A stretch of 64,000 bases of DNA from Lactobacillus sp. ESL0677 (GCF_029392875.1 NZ_CP113946.1:1-64000); one strand, 5' to 3'. Counted from the first letter of the stretch, positions 36,656 to 50,855 are shown. Program-made: numbers and translations. Notes: generated by a model not told the origin, from the letters alone.

Positions 36656-37483
36656 ATGATCTTAATTTCGTGGAATATTGACTCACTGAATGCAGCTTTA
36701 ACGGGGACTTCCGCACGAGCTGAAGAAACGCGGAAAGTTTTGACCAAAATTCATGACCAAAGTCCAGATGTGATTGCAATTCAAGAGACCAAATTGCGTG
36801 CAACTGGTCCTACTAAGAAGCATCAAGAAGTATTGGCAACGCAGTTTCCTGAATACGATTATGTGTGGCGGTCATCTGAAGAACCCGCACGCAAGGGTTA
36901 TGCCGGCACAATGTATTTATACAAAAAGGAGTTAACCCCAAAGGCAACTTATCCAGAAATCGGTGCACCAGAACCGATGGATCGGGAAGGCAGAATTATT
37001 ACACTGGAGTTTCCTGAATTTTTTGTGACGCAAGTTTATACGCCTAATTCTGGTAGTGGCTTGAAGCGGCTTGATGAGCGACAACTTTGGGATGAAAAGT
37101 ACGTTGCTTATTTGCAAAAGTTGGATCAGGAAAAGCCAGTTTTGGCAAGTGGTGACTACAATGTTGCCCATACGGAGATTGACTTGAAGCATCCCGACAA
37201 TAACCATCATTCTGCTGGTTTTACTGATGAAGAACGAGTTGATTTTACTAAGTTACTTGATGCTGGTTTTACCGATACCTTTAGAAAAGTTAACGGCAAT
37301 ATCGAAGGCGTCTATTCATGGTGGGCTCAACGTGTTCGAACAGCCAAGGCGAATAACTCTGGTTGGCGGATTGATTATTGGATTACAAGTAATCGCATCG
37401 CTGACAAGGTAGAGCGTTCAGAAATGCTCGATACGGGTGCGCGGGCTGACCACTGTCCAATTTTGTTAGAAATTAAATTATAA
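36656..37483 (+). CDS. exoA: Exodeoxyribonuclease III
   Basis: This 275-residue member of the AP-endonuclease/exonuclease III family cuts at abasic sites in base-excision repair. Visible motifs are ILISWNIDSLNAAL at the start, IAIQETKL (metal-binding glutamate), VYTPNSGSGLKRLDER, LASGDYNVAHTEIDL (catalytic Asp and Asn) and GARADHCPILLEI (terminal Asp-His). The start at 36656 follows AAAAAGGAG; an ATG 30 bases upstream overlaps that site and would add a poorly conserved extension. It is a single gene, with a plausible independent ribosome binding site after the broken fructosamine kinase. Confidence 0.93.
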   Translation: MILISWNIDSLNAALTGTSARAEETRKVLTKIHDQSPDVIAIQETKLRATGPTKKHQEVLATQFPEYDYVWRSSEEPARKGYAGTMYLYKKELTPKATYPEIGAPEPMDREGRIITLEFPEFFVTQVYTPNSGSGLKRLDERQLWDEKYVAYLQKLDQEKPVLASGDYNVAHTEIDLKHPDNNHHSAGFTDEERVDFTKLLDAGFTDTFRKVNGNIEGVYSWWAQRVRTAKANNSGWRIDYWITSNRIADKVERSEMLDTGARADHCPILLEIKL

Positions 37484-37517
37484 ATCTTTCTTACTAATTA
37501 AATTTTTGCGTAATTTT

Positions 37518-37546
37518 TGAATATACAAGTCAAAAAGCATATACTT
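37518..37546 (+). promoter_or_regulatory. Promoter of the 31-residue peptide gene
   Basis: TTGAAT (37518-37523) and TATACT (37541-37546) with 17-base spacing, about 48 bases before the start codon. Confidence 0.65.
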
Positions 37547-37593
37547 ATGTAGACTTGTTAAAGTCAATTTTAAGTTTTAAGGGGGAATTTAAC

Positions 37594-37689
37594 ATGTCAT
37601 GGATTAACATTGTACAAAATGCATTGGGTATGGCATCCGGTATTTTAGGTAATGTAAGTGACTTCTTTAACGTTTTCCGTTAATCTAAG
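37594..37689 (+). CDS. 31-residue amphipathic peptide
   Basis: The peptide begins MSWINIVQNALGMASGIL and continues GNVSDFFNVFRLI, 31 residues. Hydrophobic residues recur every three to four positions, so a helix would have one nonpolar face. The net charge is near zero (one Asp, one Arg). It has no leader-peptide signature. A dedicated promoter with 17-base spacing, a strong AAGGGGG ribosome binding site and a strong terminator argue that it is really expressed. It resembles phenol-soluble-modulin-like or leaderless membrane-active peptides only in general form. It could instead be a small membrane regulator or a sensor peptide. Confidence 0.6.
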
Positions 37690-37696
37690 TTACTGA

Positions 37697-37730
37697 AAAC
37701 ATCCAGCTTTTGTCGGCTGGATGTTTTTTT
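37697..37730 (+). terminator. Terminator of the 31-residue peptide gene
   Basis: A perfect 12-bp stem (37697-37708 with 37717-37728) with an 8-nt loop and T tail. Confidence 0.9.
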
Positions 37731-37803
37731 GTTGCCAAATTACGTCAAATTTAAAAGGTAGGTTTCAGCTTTTTTTGTGTAAAATTAACTTGAGGCGATA
37801 TGA

Positions 37804-40644
37804 ATGAACGAACCACTGCAAGATGCAATTTTGAATGGCTTATATGACACAACTTATCCGGGTCATGAACTACTTAGCCCAAAACTACTACAAAATACGA
37901 AAAATGATAAAATTTGGCTGACATTACGTCAGGAATTATTAACGTGTCGTAATTTTACTTGGGCTGTTGCTTTTATTACGCAGGACATGTTAGTGCCCTT
38001 TAAGGTTGTGATGGCTGACTTAGCAGTTAAAGGCGTTAAAGGAACAATCATCACCGGCGATTATCTAGCTTTTAATAATCCGCAAGTGTTCCATGAATTA
38101 ATGAAAATTCCTAATTTAACAGTCAAGATTACTGCAAATAATGGCTTTCACGCCAAGGGTTACTTGTTTGATCATGACAACTGGCAGACGATAGTAATCG
38201 GCAGCGCTAATTTTACTAGGGCAGCTTTACTTAGCAATTACGAATGGGCGCTAAAAGTTAGTTCACGTGAAAATGCGGCGTTGGCGGTGCAGCTAGCATC
38301 CCAACTGCAGCAATTGCGAGAAACTAGTGTGCCGTTAACGGCAAAATGGTTGCAAGCATACGAAGCTAATTGGGTTAAACCAGAAAGTAAGTCATTGCCG
38401 CGAGTAAAGCAGGCCGCTTTAATTACACCTAATCAAATGCAAACGGCAGCGTTGAAAGAGTTAAAGGCCTTAGTTGATACTGGACAAAAGCGCGGCTTAG
38501 TTGTTTCTGCAACGGGAACCGGGAAGACTTATCTTGGTGCTTTTGCCGTGAAGGATTTTGCACCGCAAAAGTTTTTGTATGTTGTGCACCGCGAGCAAAT
38601 TGCTAAAAAAGCCCTGAAAAGTTTTTACCAAGTAATCGGCGGTGAACGTAGTAATTATGGCTTATTGACTGGGCATAAGCATCAGCTTGATTGCCAGTAT
38701 CTGTTTGCGACTGTCCAAACTCTGAGTCAGCCGGAGATGCTGGCAAGTTTAGAGCAAGATGAGTTTGATTATATTTTAATTGATGAAGCCCACCGGGCTG
38801 CTGCACCTAGTTATCAGCGTGTATTTGACCATTTCACGCCAAGATTTTGGCTAGGGATGACGGCAACACCGGAAAGAATGGACGATCAGGATGTCTATCA
38901 ACTGTTTGACTATAATTTAGCCTATGAAATTCGTCTTCGGGATGCATTGGAAGAAAAAATGCTGGCACCTTTTCATTACGTTGGGGTTGAGGATTATGAA
39001 GTTGACGGTGAAAGCATTGATGAAACGACAAATCTGCGTCATTTGGTGGCACCGAAACGTGTTGATTATGTGTTAAAGCAAATTGATTATTATGGCTATT
39101 GCGGCAATCAGGCACGAGGCTTAGTTTTTTGCAGTCGGCAGGAAGAGGCGCGAGAATTGGCGCAACTGTTTACTGTTAAGGGACATGCAGCGATTGCCTT
39201 AACTAATGAAGATAGTGAAACTAGGCGTGCACAAGTAGTTAAGCAGCTTGAAACGGGGCAAATTGAATATATTGTAACTGTTGACCTATTTAACGAAGGC
39301 ATCGATATTCCGTCGCTCAATCAGATTGTGATGCTGCGGAATACGCAGTCAAGTATTGTCTTTATCCAGCAGCTAGGACGAGGACTACGCAAGTTCCCTG
39401 GGAAAGATTATGTGACGGTGATTGATTTTATTGGAAATTATAAAAATAATTATTTGATTCCGATTGCGCTTAATCAGGATTCCAGTCGCAGTCAAGATAA
39501 GGCACGTGAAGAAAGTACATTGCCTGGGCTAATTGATGTATCAACGATTAACTTTAGTCGAATTGCTTCGGAAAAAATTTTAATGTCACTTGACCAAGTT
39601 AAACTTGATGGCCTAAAGGAATTGCGGCAGTCATATCAAGAGTTACAAGAAAAAATCGGTCGGCCGCCACTACTGTTTGACTTTTATCAATATGGCTCGA
39701 CTTCGCCCGAGGTGTTTGCCAATAATCATAGTTTGCAGCACTATGGGCAGTTTTTAAGTAAAATGGGCGAGACAGTCGAACTTAATAAGTATGAAAATGC
39801 CGTATTATCGTTTGTGACTAAAGAATTGTTAAACGGCAAGCGGCCACATGAACTGCGCTTATTGCAGCAATTGCTTGCAAAAGGGCAGGTTAGCCAGGAA
39901 GAATACGAGCAGGCGTTACGGCGCGATCATGCCTATGTTGATGCGGAGGTTCTAACTTCAGTTGAAGCGATTTTGTCGCTGTCCTTTTTTGATATTAAGC
40001 AGGGAAAAACAACCAAAAAGGCGCAATATGGTGACCAAGCGCTAATTATGCGGCCAAATTTGTTGGCTTATTGCTTGGTCTCACAATTGCAGCAGGCATT
40101 AAAGGTGAATATGACGTTCAAAAAATTGTTTGTTGATGTGGTTAAGACAGGCTTGTTGCTTAACCAAGAATACGATAATCAAACGCAATTCACACTTTAC
40201 CAGCAGTATGATCGCAAGGATGTCTGCCGCTTGCTTAACTGGCCCAAAGATGTGTCGGCACCAATGTATGGTTATCGCGTTGATGAACGGGAAACACCGA
40301 TTTTTATTACTTACCAAAAAGATTCGGCTGAAAAGCGCAACGCGGTCTATCATAATACATTAGAAGATGGGCGAAGTTTGCGCTGGTATACGCGCTCGCC
40401 GCGGCACCTTGACTCGGATGAAGTTCAGCGTTTGCTTAATTCACCACAGATGAAGCTGCATCTATTTGTTAAGAAAAGTGATGCAATTGGTAAGCAGTTT
40501 TTTTACTTAGGTGAGGCTGATATTCAAAAAGAAACGGTGAAAGAAGAATTACTGGGACCAAAAAAGAAGGTGGCAGTGGGGATGAATTTGCTGTTGAAGC
40601 ACCCGCTAGAAACCAGAATGTACGAGTTGTTATTTGCGGAATAA
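37804..40644 (+). CDS. SauUSI-like type IV restriction enzyme (PLD nuclease, SF2 helicase, DUF3427)
   Basis: This 946-residue protein has the domain order of Staphylococcus SauUSI, which cleaves DNA containing 5-methylcytosine. An N-terminal phospholipase-D-type nuclease carries FHAKGYLF (H116, K118) and GSANFTRAAL (133-142). An SF2 helicase follows with Walker A ATGTGKT (236-242), DEAH (327-330), GMTATPERMDD, VFCSRQEEA and QLGRGLRKF. A long C-terminal region fits DUF3427, the methyl-base recognition part in SauUSI (about 750-945, with LLNWPKDVSAPMYGYRVDERETPIFITY). Length agrees with the family. It is a lone gene without a methylase, as expected for type IV. Target specificity is inferred. 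A GAGG ribosome binding site lies seven bases upstream. Confidence 0.82.
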   Translation: MNEPLQDAILNGLYDTTYPGHELLSPKLLQNTKNDKIWLTLRQELLTCRNFTWAVAFITQDMLVPFKVVMADLAVKGVKGTIITGDYLAFNNPQVFHELMKIPNLTVKITANNGFHAKGYLFDHDNWQTIVIGSANFTRAALLSNYEWALKVSSRENAALAVQLASQLQQLRETSVPLTAKWLQAYEANWVKPESKSLPRVKQAALITPNQMQTAALKELKALVDTGQKRGLVVSATGTGKTYLGAFAVKDFAPQKFLYVVHREQIAKKALKSFYQVIGGERSNYGLLTGHKHQLDCQYLFATVQTLSQPEMLASLEQDEFDYILIDEAHRAAAPSYQRVFDHFTPRFWLGMTATPERMDDQDVYQLFDYNLAYEIRLRDALEEKMLAPFHYVGVEDYEVDGESIDETTNLRHLVAPKRVDYVLKQIDYYGYCGNQARGLVFCSRQEEARELAQLFTVKGHAAIALTNEDSETRRAQVVKQLETGQIEYIVTVDLFNEGIDIPSLNQIVMLRNTQSSIVFIQQLGRGLRKFPGKDYVTVIDFIGNYKNNYLIPIALNQDSSRSQDKAREESTLPGLIDVSTINFSRIASEKILMSLDQVKLDGLKELRQSYQELQEKIGRPPLLFDFYQYGSTSPEVFANNHSLQHYGQFLSKMGETVELNKYENAVLSFVTKELLNGKRPHELRLLQQLLAKGQVSQEEYEQALRRDHAYVDAEVLTSVEAILSLSFFDIKQGKTTKKAQYGDQALIMRPNLLAYCLVSQLQQALKVNMTFKKLFVDVVKTGLLLNQEYDNQTQFTLYQQYDRKDVCRLLNWPKDVSAPMYGYRVDERETPIFITYQKDSAEKRNAVYHNTLEDGRSLRWYTRSPRHLDSDEVQRLLNSPQMKLHLFVKKSDAIGKQFFYLGEADIQKETVKEELLGPKKKVAVGMNLLLKHPLETRMYELLFAE

Positions 40645-40672
40645 AAAAGCTCCCATTAATGGGAGCTTTTTT
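40643..40672. terminator. Bidirectional terminator between restriction gene and serine hydrolase
   Basis: A 14-bp perfect stem (40643-40656 with 40659-40672) with A and T runs for both converging genes. Confidence 0.9.
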
Positions 40673-40693
40673 AGTTTGTTTAACTATCTTTAA

Positions 40694-41821
40694 CTATCTT
40701 GAAACAAATGTATTTGGTTTGAGATGTTGTAAGATGGCGTAACCAACATCTTTTTCGTCATTTTCACTGTTATCAGTTTGGTTAAGAAACATGACAATTC
40801 CATTTTGATTATCAGTTGTTAGTTGTACCCAGGTACCAAAGTGGTTGCCACTAAGACTGCCATAGGCTAGCTTCAGCGCGTCATTATTTTTGAGGTACAT
40901 GCCGCCAGAATAGGTACCCAATTTACTCTTTAGGTGAGTTAGGTAGTTGAAGTCGTCTTTACTAAGAATTGAGCCATCAGTTAAGCCGACTTGAATCTTA
41001 TAATATTCTTCTGGCGTTGAGAACAAATTGCCAGCACCAGGAATCTGGGAAGCAAGCGACCGTTTAACATAAGTAGATTTTTGGTAGTTTTTACTGCCAT
41101 TGGAATAATATGAAATTGGATCTGTCATGCCATTTGGAATATCTTGGTACAGGTAGGTGCTTTTAAGACCAAGCTTGTTAACAATCCGATTTTTGAAATT
41201 TGTTTCGTAAGACTGACCAGTTAACTGGCGGATAATACCAACCAGCAGGATATAGTTGCTATTGTTGTACTTGTAGGTTCCAACTGGAGCCGAGGTTGAA
41301 TTATTAATATTGTTAACGACCCAATTAACAGCATTATTTTCGGAATAATTATAGCCGCGGTCTACTTCGGTGTTGCTGGCTGTAATTCCGGAAGTATGAG
41401 TCAGAAGGTTACCAATAGAAATTTGGTCGGCATTTTTTAGATTAGGGTACCAGCGAGAAATTTTGGTGTATTGCGAAAAAGCATTTTTGGTATGCAAATT
41501 TTCGTTGATTAATTGAATGATCATTGCGCCGGTAATTACCTTTTGCAAGGATGCAGTTGGATAAACAACGCTATTGTCGCCGTTGCCGATGCGCTTGCCG
41601 TACCAGGCATAGCCATAACTAATTGGTTGCGCCTGTCCGTTTTTAATCACGGCAACGCTGCCGCGCATGTTATGCTGACGTAATGTGTTTCTGACAAAAG
41701 TGTACATGTCATTTTGATTACTGGTAGTAGTTGCTGCATCAGTTTGGCTAGCACTTGCTGTTAGTGGGGCGGTAATGCCTAAGGTTAGAGCTGCCGCTAA
41801 TGTAATGATTTTATGTTTCAA
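40694..41821 (-). CDS. Secreted serine hydrolase of the beta-lactamase/PBP fold
   Basis: This 375-residue protein has a signal peptide (about 1-30: MKHKIITLAAALTLGITAPLTASASQ). The class C beta-lactamase/D-alanyl carboxypeptidase fold follows, with SLQK (Ser91, Lys94) as the nucleophile motif, YNN in GTYKYNNSNYILL near 203 as the tyrosine motif, and a C-terminal GNHFGTW replacing the KTG triad. It probably acts on wall peptides or esters outside the cell; true beta-lactam resistance is not implied. It is a single gene on the minus strand, with a GAGAGGAGC ribosome binding site. Confidence 0.85.
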   Translation of the reverse strand: MKHKIITLAAALTLGITAPLTASASQTDAATTTSNQNDMYTFVRNTLRQHNMRGSVAVIKNGQAQPISYGYAWYGKRIGNGDNSVVYPTASLQKVITGAMIIQLINENLHTKNAFSQYTKISRWYPNLKNADQISIGNLLTHTSGITASNTEVDRGYNYSENNAVNWVVNNINNSTSAPVGTYKYNNSNYILLVGIIRQLTGQSYETNFKNRIVNKLGLKSTYLYQDIPNGMTDPISYYSNGSKNYQKSTYVKRSLASQIPGAGNLFSTPEEYYKIQVGLTDGSILSKDDFNYLTHLKSKLGTYSGGMYLKNNDALKLAYGSLSGNHFGTWVQLTTDNQNGIVMFLNQTDNSENDEKDVGYAILQHLKPNTFVSR

Positions 41822-41971
41822 GATTTAAATTTGCTCCTCTCGAAGATATAACTGTATTATAAGACGATTATATTAATAAACGTATGCAAATTGATTAAAA
41901 TTGTTTGACAATATTAATTACTAATAGAAGTCACAAGTAAATTAATTTTAAATATATGGAAGGAAAATAAA

Positions 41972-42385
41972 ATGGCAGTTAAAACGATTATTCACGATAC
42001 CCTGTTTTTAAAGCAAAAAGCGGAACATGCTATAAAAGAAGATTACCAAGTTGCAATTGACCTGCGCGATACACTAATTGCTAAGCGGGAGTCAGCCGCA
42101 GGACTTGCAGCTAATATGATTGGCATTAATAAAAAGATCATTGCTTTTTATATGGGAGATTTACCGATTGTATTGATTAATCCGCGGATAATTGCTAAAA
42201 GTGGGCGATATTCGGTCCAAGAGGGATGCCTTTCCTTATGTGGCTTAAGAAAAACTGTCCGCTACCAGACGATTATTGTTGAATATCAGAACTTAAACTT
42301 TAAGTTCCAGAAACAAAGTTTTTCAGGTTTTATTGCAGAAACGATTCAACATGAGGTGGATCATTGTGCTGGGATCCTGATTTAA
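41972..42385 (+). CDS. Peptide deformylase-like protein
   Basis: This 137-residue deformylase-fold protein would remove N-formyl groups or act on a related substrate. Motif 2 EGCLSL (84-89, metal cysteine at 86) and motif 3 HEVDH (127-131) are intact. Motif 1 reads AAGLAANM instead of GxGxAAxQ, so the conserved Gln that helps catalysis is Met49. It is shorter than the standard Def of Gram-positives (about 180), so it is probably a second deformylase paralogue. It lies just upstream of the rRNA operon, with a GGAAGGA ribosome binding site. Confidence 0.75.
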   Translation: MAVKTIIHDTLFLKQKAEHAIKEDYQVAIDLRDTLIAKRESAAGLAANMIGINKKIIAFYMGDLPIVLINPRIIAKSGRYSVQEGCLSLCGLRKTVRYQTIIVEYQNLNFKFQKQSFSGFIAETIQHEVDHCAGILI

Positions 42386-42460
42386 TGAAAAGTTTTTTCA
42401 CTAAAAATCATTGATATATCAGGCTTTGTTATTATTTTTAAAAAAAGTAGGCAAAAAAGC

Positions 42461-42676
42461 TTGCAAAAGCAGGAACAAGTTGGTAATATTAATAACTGTC
42501 GTCGGGCAAGACAAGTCAAAGTTTGTCAGAGCGGGCGGCGAAATAAAACTAAACCAAAGTCTTGACAAGAAGAGCTAGGTTTAGTAAGATAATAAACGCT
42601 GCTGAGGGAAAGCAAAACTTCTTCAGTGGTGGGGCAGAAAAAAGTTCTTGACAAAAGAAAGAACATCTGCTAAAAT
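42461..42676 (+). promoter_or_regulatory. Three tandem rrn promoters
   Basis: Three promoters, each with exactly 17-base spacing, precede the 16S gene. P1: TTGCAA (42461-42466) and TAATAT (42484-42489). P2: TTGACA (42562-42567) and TAAGAT (42585-42590). P3: TTGACA (42648-42653) and TAAAAT (42671-42676). The leader contains AAAACTGAACAATG (from 42725), which pairs with sequence after 16S to form the processing stalk. Nothing else was seen in 42386-42855. Confidence 0.8.
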
Positions 42677-42855
42677 TAAACAAGCGCGGTTGTAAAGCTA
42701 TTTACAGCAGCGGGTAGTACCTTGAAAACTGAACAATGTTTTCGCAAAGTGTGCGGGTGTAAGAACCCAAAACAAAAAAGCGAAGTCAATTTCGCAAGCA
42801 AATAAATCCGAGATGCAAATCTTGGAACGAATGAGCAAACATTCAAACAAACATT

Positions 42856-47550
<4,695 letters not shown>

Positions 47551-47629
47551 GCTTGAGCAGTCTGGGATTGCGGAACAGTTTTTTCAAGAGATTATATTTA
47601 GTTTTGAGTGTAAGAACTCAAAAGAAAAA

Positions 47630-47747
47630 GTACGGTGGCAATAGCAAGAAGGAAACACCTGTAACCATGTCGAACACAGCAGTTAAGCTTCTTCACGCCG
47701 AGAGTAGTTGGTGGGAGACTGCCTGCGAGGGTAGGACGCTGCCGTGC
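47630..47747 (+). rRNA. 5S ribosomal RNA
   Basis: The 118-nt sequence has GTACGGTGGC at the 5' end pairing with GCTGCCGTGC at the 3' end, plus the standard loops AACACCTGTAACCATGTCGA and GTAGTTGGTGGGAGACTGCC. Confidence 0.95.
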
Positions 47748-47759
47748 TTTTTTTAATAT

Positions 47760-47832
47760 TCCGGCTTAGCTCAGTTGGTAGAGCGCTTGACTGTTAATCA
47801 AGATGTCGTCAGTTCGAGTCTGACAGCCGGAG
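47760..47832 (+). tRNA. tRNA-Asn (GTT)
   Basis: Cloverleaf with acceptor TCCGGCT/AGCCGGA, anticodon arm CTTGA/TCAAG and loop CTGTTAA (anticodon GTT). It lies 12 bases after 5S and is the last gene of the rrn operon. No CCA is encoded. Confidence 0.94.
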
Positions 47833-47843
47833 CAAAGTGAGAG

Positions 47844-47870
47844 AAAGAGGACCTGAGGTCCTCTTTTTTG
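47844..47870 (+). terminator. Terminator of the rrn operon
   Basis: A perfect 10-bp stem (47844-47853 with 47857-47866), 3-nt loop and T run after tRNA-Asn. Confidence 0.92.
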
Positions 47871-47880
47871 TTTGTTATTT

Positions 47881-48810
47881 TTATCTAATAATTGGTTGAA
47901 TCCGTAATTCTTGAAACTTAGTAATTAAATTATTTAGACTAGGACTTAGAACCTGGCCATGTTTTACAGCAATGAAATACTTTATTTCAATCAATTGAGG
48001 ATCTAGTGGTAAAAGATTAATCGGAGTTTGCGCCATTCGTTTAATAATACTGGCAGCCGAAATTGTTAGCCCGATACCCTTGATTGCCAAATTAGTAGCA
48101 GTGATAATGCTGTTACTTTCTAAAATAATGTTGGGTTTAATGTGAAACTTCTGAAAAGCACCGTCAACTTGATGTCTGATTGCAGAATTTGTTGAGCTGA
48201 CTACAAAGGGTTCTTTGAGCAGATCAATAATTTGATATTCTGTTGGACTTAAAATAAATTTACCTTTTTTGAAATAAGGCGAAGAAGGTGGAATGATGAC
48301 AAAATACTTTTCACTACCGTTGACATAAAAGTCTAGTTCATGATTGAGTGATTCAGGTGTTTGTCCAATGTAGCAGTCAATTTGCTCATGTAATAATTGG
48401 GCCTCATTTTTTCTAGGAAATGATTCAAACAGTTGTACTTTGACATTAGTATTGTCAGTTAGAAAGCTTGGCAGTAATTCAGGCAGTAAAAATGTTCCCA
48501 AGCTTTCTAAAATACCAATGCGAATAATTTCTTTATCTGGATGGATGTATGGTGTTAACTTTTGAGCTAAGTTTTGCTTGTTCTGGATTGTTGTTTCTAA
48601 GTATTTATAGTAAATTAGCCCTGCTTCAGTCAGAGTAAAGGGAATATTATTGCGGTTAATAATGGGAGTACCCAGCTGCTGTTCAATTCGTTTAATTAAC
48701 TGCGTTAGATAGGGCTGGGAAATATATAATTCATGTGCGGCTCGAGTAAAATTACTTTCTTTGAGCAAAGCATCAAGATAGTGTAATAAAATTTCTGGAT
48801 TTTTCATCAA
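47881..48810 (-). CDS. LysR-family transcriptional regulator
   Basis: This 309-residue LysR-type regulator has an N-terminal winged helix-turn-helix (about 4-62, LLHYLDALLKESNFTRAAHELYISQPYLTQLIKRIEQQLG). A periplasmic-binding-protein-like effector domain covers about 90-300. It is divergent from the fumarate reductase gene 112 bases away and very probably controls it in response to a dicarboxylate or similar acid. An inverted repeat ATAACA/TGTTAT lies just upstream of its start. The first of two ATG codons is used here. Confidence 0.9.
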   Translation of the reverse strand: MMKNPEILLHYLDALLKESNFTRAAHELYISQPYLTQLIKRIEQQLGTPIINRNNIPFTLTEAGLIYYKYLETTIQNKQNLAQKLTPYIHPDKEIIRIGILESLGTFLLPELLPSFLTDNTNVKVQLFESFPRKNEAQLLHEQIDCYIGQTPESLNHELDFYVNGSEKYFVIIPPSSPYFKKGKFILSPTEYQIIDLLKEPFVVSSTNSAIRHQVDGAFQKFHIKPNIILESNSIITATNLAIKGIGLTISAASIIKRMAQTPINLLPLDPQLIEIKYFIAVKHGQVLSPSLNNLITKFQELRIQPIIR

Positions 48811-48819
48811 ATTCCTCCA

Positions 48820-48835
48820 ATAACAAAAGTGTTAT
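48820..48835. promoter_or_regulatory. LysR-type operator between lysR and fumarate reductase
   Basis: ATAACAAAAGTGTTAT is a perfect 6-bp inverted repeat with the T-N11-A spacing typical of LysR sites, ten bases from the LysR start codon. Confidence 0.6.
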
Positions 48836-48922
48836 GATTTGCTTGTCATAAAAGTATTTTACGAGTTCGCCAAATATTAGTAAACTTTATTTATTAAATG
48901 TTGCAGAAGGGAAGCAAAAACA

Positions 48923-50803
48923 ATGAAACTAGGTACATATAATGTAAAAGCAAAAGGTCACGGCGCTAGCTTCATGCCAATGAAAGTGACCCTTTCTGAA
49001 GACAAGATAACTGATATTACAATTGATTCCAGTGGCGAAACTAAGGGTGTCGCTGACAAAGTTTTCGAGCGTTTACCAAAGCAAGTCATTGATAATCAAA
49101 CTTTAAATGTTGATGCTGTCAGTGGTGCAACGATTTCAAGTAACGGTGTAGTTGATGGAATTGCTGAAGCAATTACCAAAGCCGGTGGTGATGCTCAAGA
49201 ATGGCAAAACCGCGCTAAGCCAAGCGTTGATGACAGTGAAGATGCTGAATATACAACTGACGTTGTCGTAATTGGTGCTGGTGGTGCTGGACTTGCCGCA
49301 GCTACAAAAACAATTCAAAATGGTAAAAGGGTTATTGTTTTGGAAAAGTATCCGCAAATTGGTGGTAACACAACTCGTGCTGGTGGCCCATTAAACGCCG
49401 CAGAACCTGACTGGCAAAAGCAATTTAAGGCGCTTTCGGGTGAAAAAGAAAGCTTGATTAAGTTAGCAGAAACTCCAATTGATGAGATTGATCCCGAGTT
49501 CCAAGCAGATTTTGAAAAACTGCAGAAGCAAATTAAGGCTTATGTAGAATCTGGTGCCGACTACCTCTTTGACTCAGTCTTATTACATGAAATTCAAACT
49601 TATTTGGGTGGTAAGCGGACAGATTTAAATGGTAATGAAATCCACGGAAATTATGCTTTAATAACCAAATTAGTTAATAATGTTTTGGATTCTGTTAAGT
49701 GGCTAACGAATTTGGGTGTTAAATTCGATCGTAGTGATGTTACAATGCCAGTTGGTGCGTTATGGCGCAGAGGTCATAAGCCAGTTGAACCAATGGGCTA
49801 TGCCTTTATTCACGTCTTAGGTGACTGGACTAAGGCTCATGGTGCAACAATTTTAACCGAAACAAGAGCCAAGCATTTGATCATTACTGACGGCCAAGTT
49901 ACAGGTGTAATTGCTGAAACCGGCAGCGGCAACAAGGTGACAATTCATGCGCAAAAAGTGATTTTAACTTCCGGTGGTTTTGGCGCTAACACACCAATGG
50001 TGCAAAAGTATAACACATACTGGAAACATATTGATGATGATATTGCAACAACTAACTCACCAGCAATTACTGGTGACGGAATTGCACTTGGTCAGGAAGC
50101 AGGTGCTAAGCTAGTTGGCATGGGCTTTATCCAATTAATGCCAGTTTCTGATCCAAAAACTGGTGAATTGTTTACCGGTTTGCAAACACCGCCAGAGAAC
50201 TTTATCATGGTTAACCAAAAGGGTGAACGTTTTGTTAATGAATTTGCGGAACGTGATACCTTGGCTCAAGCTGCGATTGCCAATGGTGGTCTGTTCTATC
50301 TGATTGCTGATGAAAAGATTAAGGCAACGGCTTACAACACAACTCAAGAATCAATTGATGCGCAAGTTGCGGCTGGCACGTTGCTTAAGGCCGATACACT
50401 TGAAGAATTAGCTGAAAAAGCAGGCATGGATCCAGCCGTTTTAGTATCAACGATTAAGAAATATAATTCTTATGTTGACGCTGGTAAAGATCCTGAATTT
50501 GGTAAGAGTGCTTTCCACTTGAAGTGTGAAGTTGCACCATTTTACGCAACACCGCGTAAGCCGGCAATTCACCATACTATGGGTGGGGTTAAGATTAATC
50601 CTAAGGCGCAAGTGCTTGATGAAAATGACCACGTAATTAACGGTCTGTATGCTGCCGGTGAAGTAGCTGGTGGCTTACATGCAGGTAACCGCTTAGGTGG
50701 TAACTCCTTGGCTGATATCTTTACTTTTGGTCGCATTGCTGCCGACACTGCTTGCAGTGAACTAAAAGAAACTGATACAGCAACTGGTGCATCAGCACAT
50801 TAA
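48923..50803 (+). CDS. Cytoplasmic flavin fumarate reductase (FMN-binding plus FAD domains)
   Basis: This 626-residue flavoprotein probably reduces fumarate (or a related enoate) to succinate. An N-terminal FMN-binding domain (about 1-92) carries [10 protein letters not shown]; Thr70 fits the ApbE flavinylation motif for covalent FMN. The FAD-binding domain begins [17 protein letters not shown] (about 113) and [18 protein letters not shown]. The substrate region contains [29 protein letters not shown] and [19 protein letters not shown]. No signal peptide or heme motif is seen, so electrons must come from an NADH-linked partner elsewhere. The divergent LysR gene points to acid-induced expression. 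Confidence 0.88.
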   Translation: MKLGTYNVKAKGHGASFMPMKVTLSEDKITDITIDSSGETKGVADKVFERLPKQVIDNQTLNVDAVSGATISSNGVVDGIAEAITKAGGDAQEWQNRAKPSVDDSEDAEYTTDVVVIGAGGAGLAAATKTIQNGKRVIVLEKYPQIGGNTTRAGGPLNAAEPDWQKQFKALSGEKESLIKLAETPIDEIDPEFQADFEKLQKQIKAYVESGADYLFDSVLLHEIQTYLGGKRTDLNGNEIHGNYALITKLVNNVLDSVKWLTNLGVKFDRSDVTMPVGALWRRGHKPVEPMGYAFIHVLGDWTKAHGATILTETRAKHLIITDGQVTGVIAETGSGNKVTIHAQKVILTSGGFGANTPMVQKYNTYWKHIDDDIATTNSPAITGDGIALGQEAGAKLVGMGFIQLMPVSDPKTGELFTGLQTPPENFIMVNQKGERFVNEFAERDTLAQAAIANGGLFYLIADEKIKATAYNTTQESIDAQVAAGTLLKADTLEELAEKAGMDPAVLVSTIKKYNSYVDAGKDPEFGKSAFHLKCEVAPFYATPRKPAIHHTMGGVKINPKAQVLDENDHVINGLYAAGEVAGGLHAGNRLGGNSLADIFTFGRIAADTACSELKETDTATGASAH

Positions 50804-50820
50804 TAATTAGTAAAAAAAAC

Positions 50821-50855
50821 AATAGCTAACCTTTTTTGGTTAACTATTATTTTTT
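50821..50855. terminator. Terminator between fumarate reductase and citG
   Basis: Stem AATAGCTAACC (50821-50831) with GGTTAACTATT (50838-50848), one mismatch, followed by T8; A run on the other side serves citG. Confidence 0.8.
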
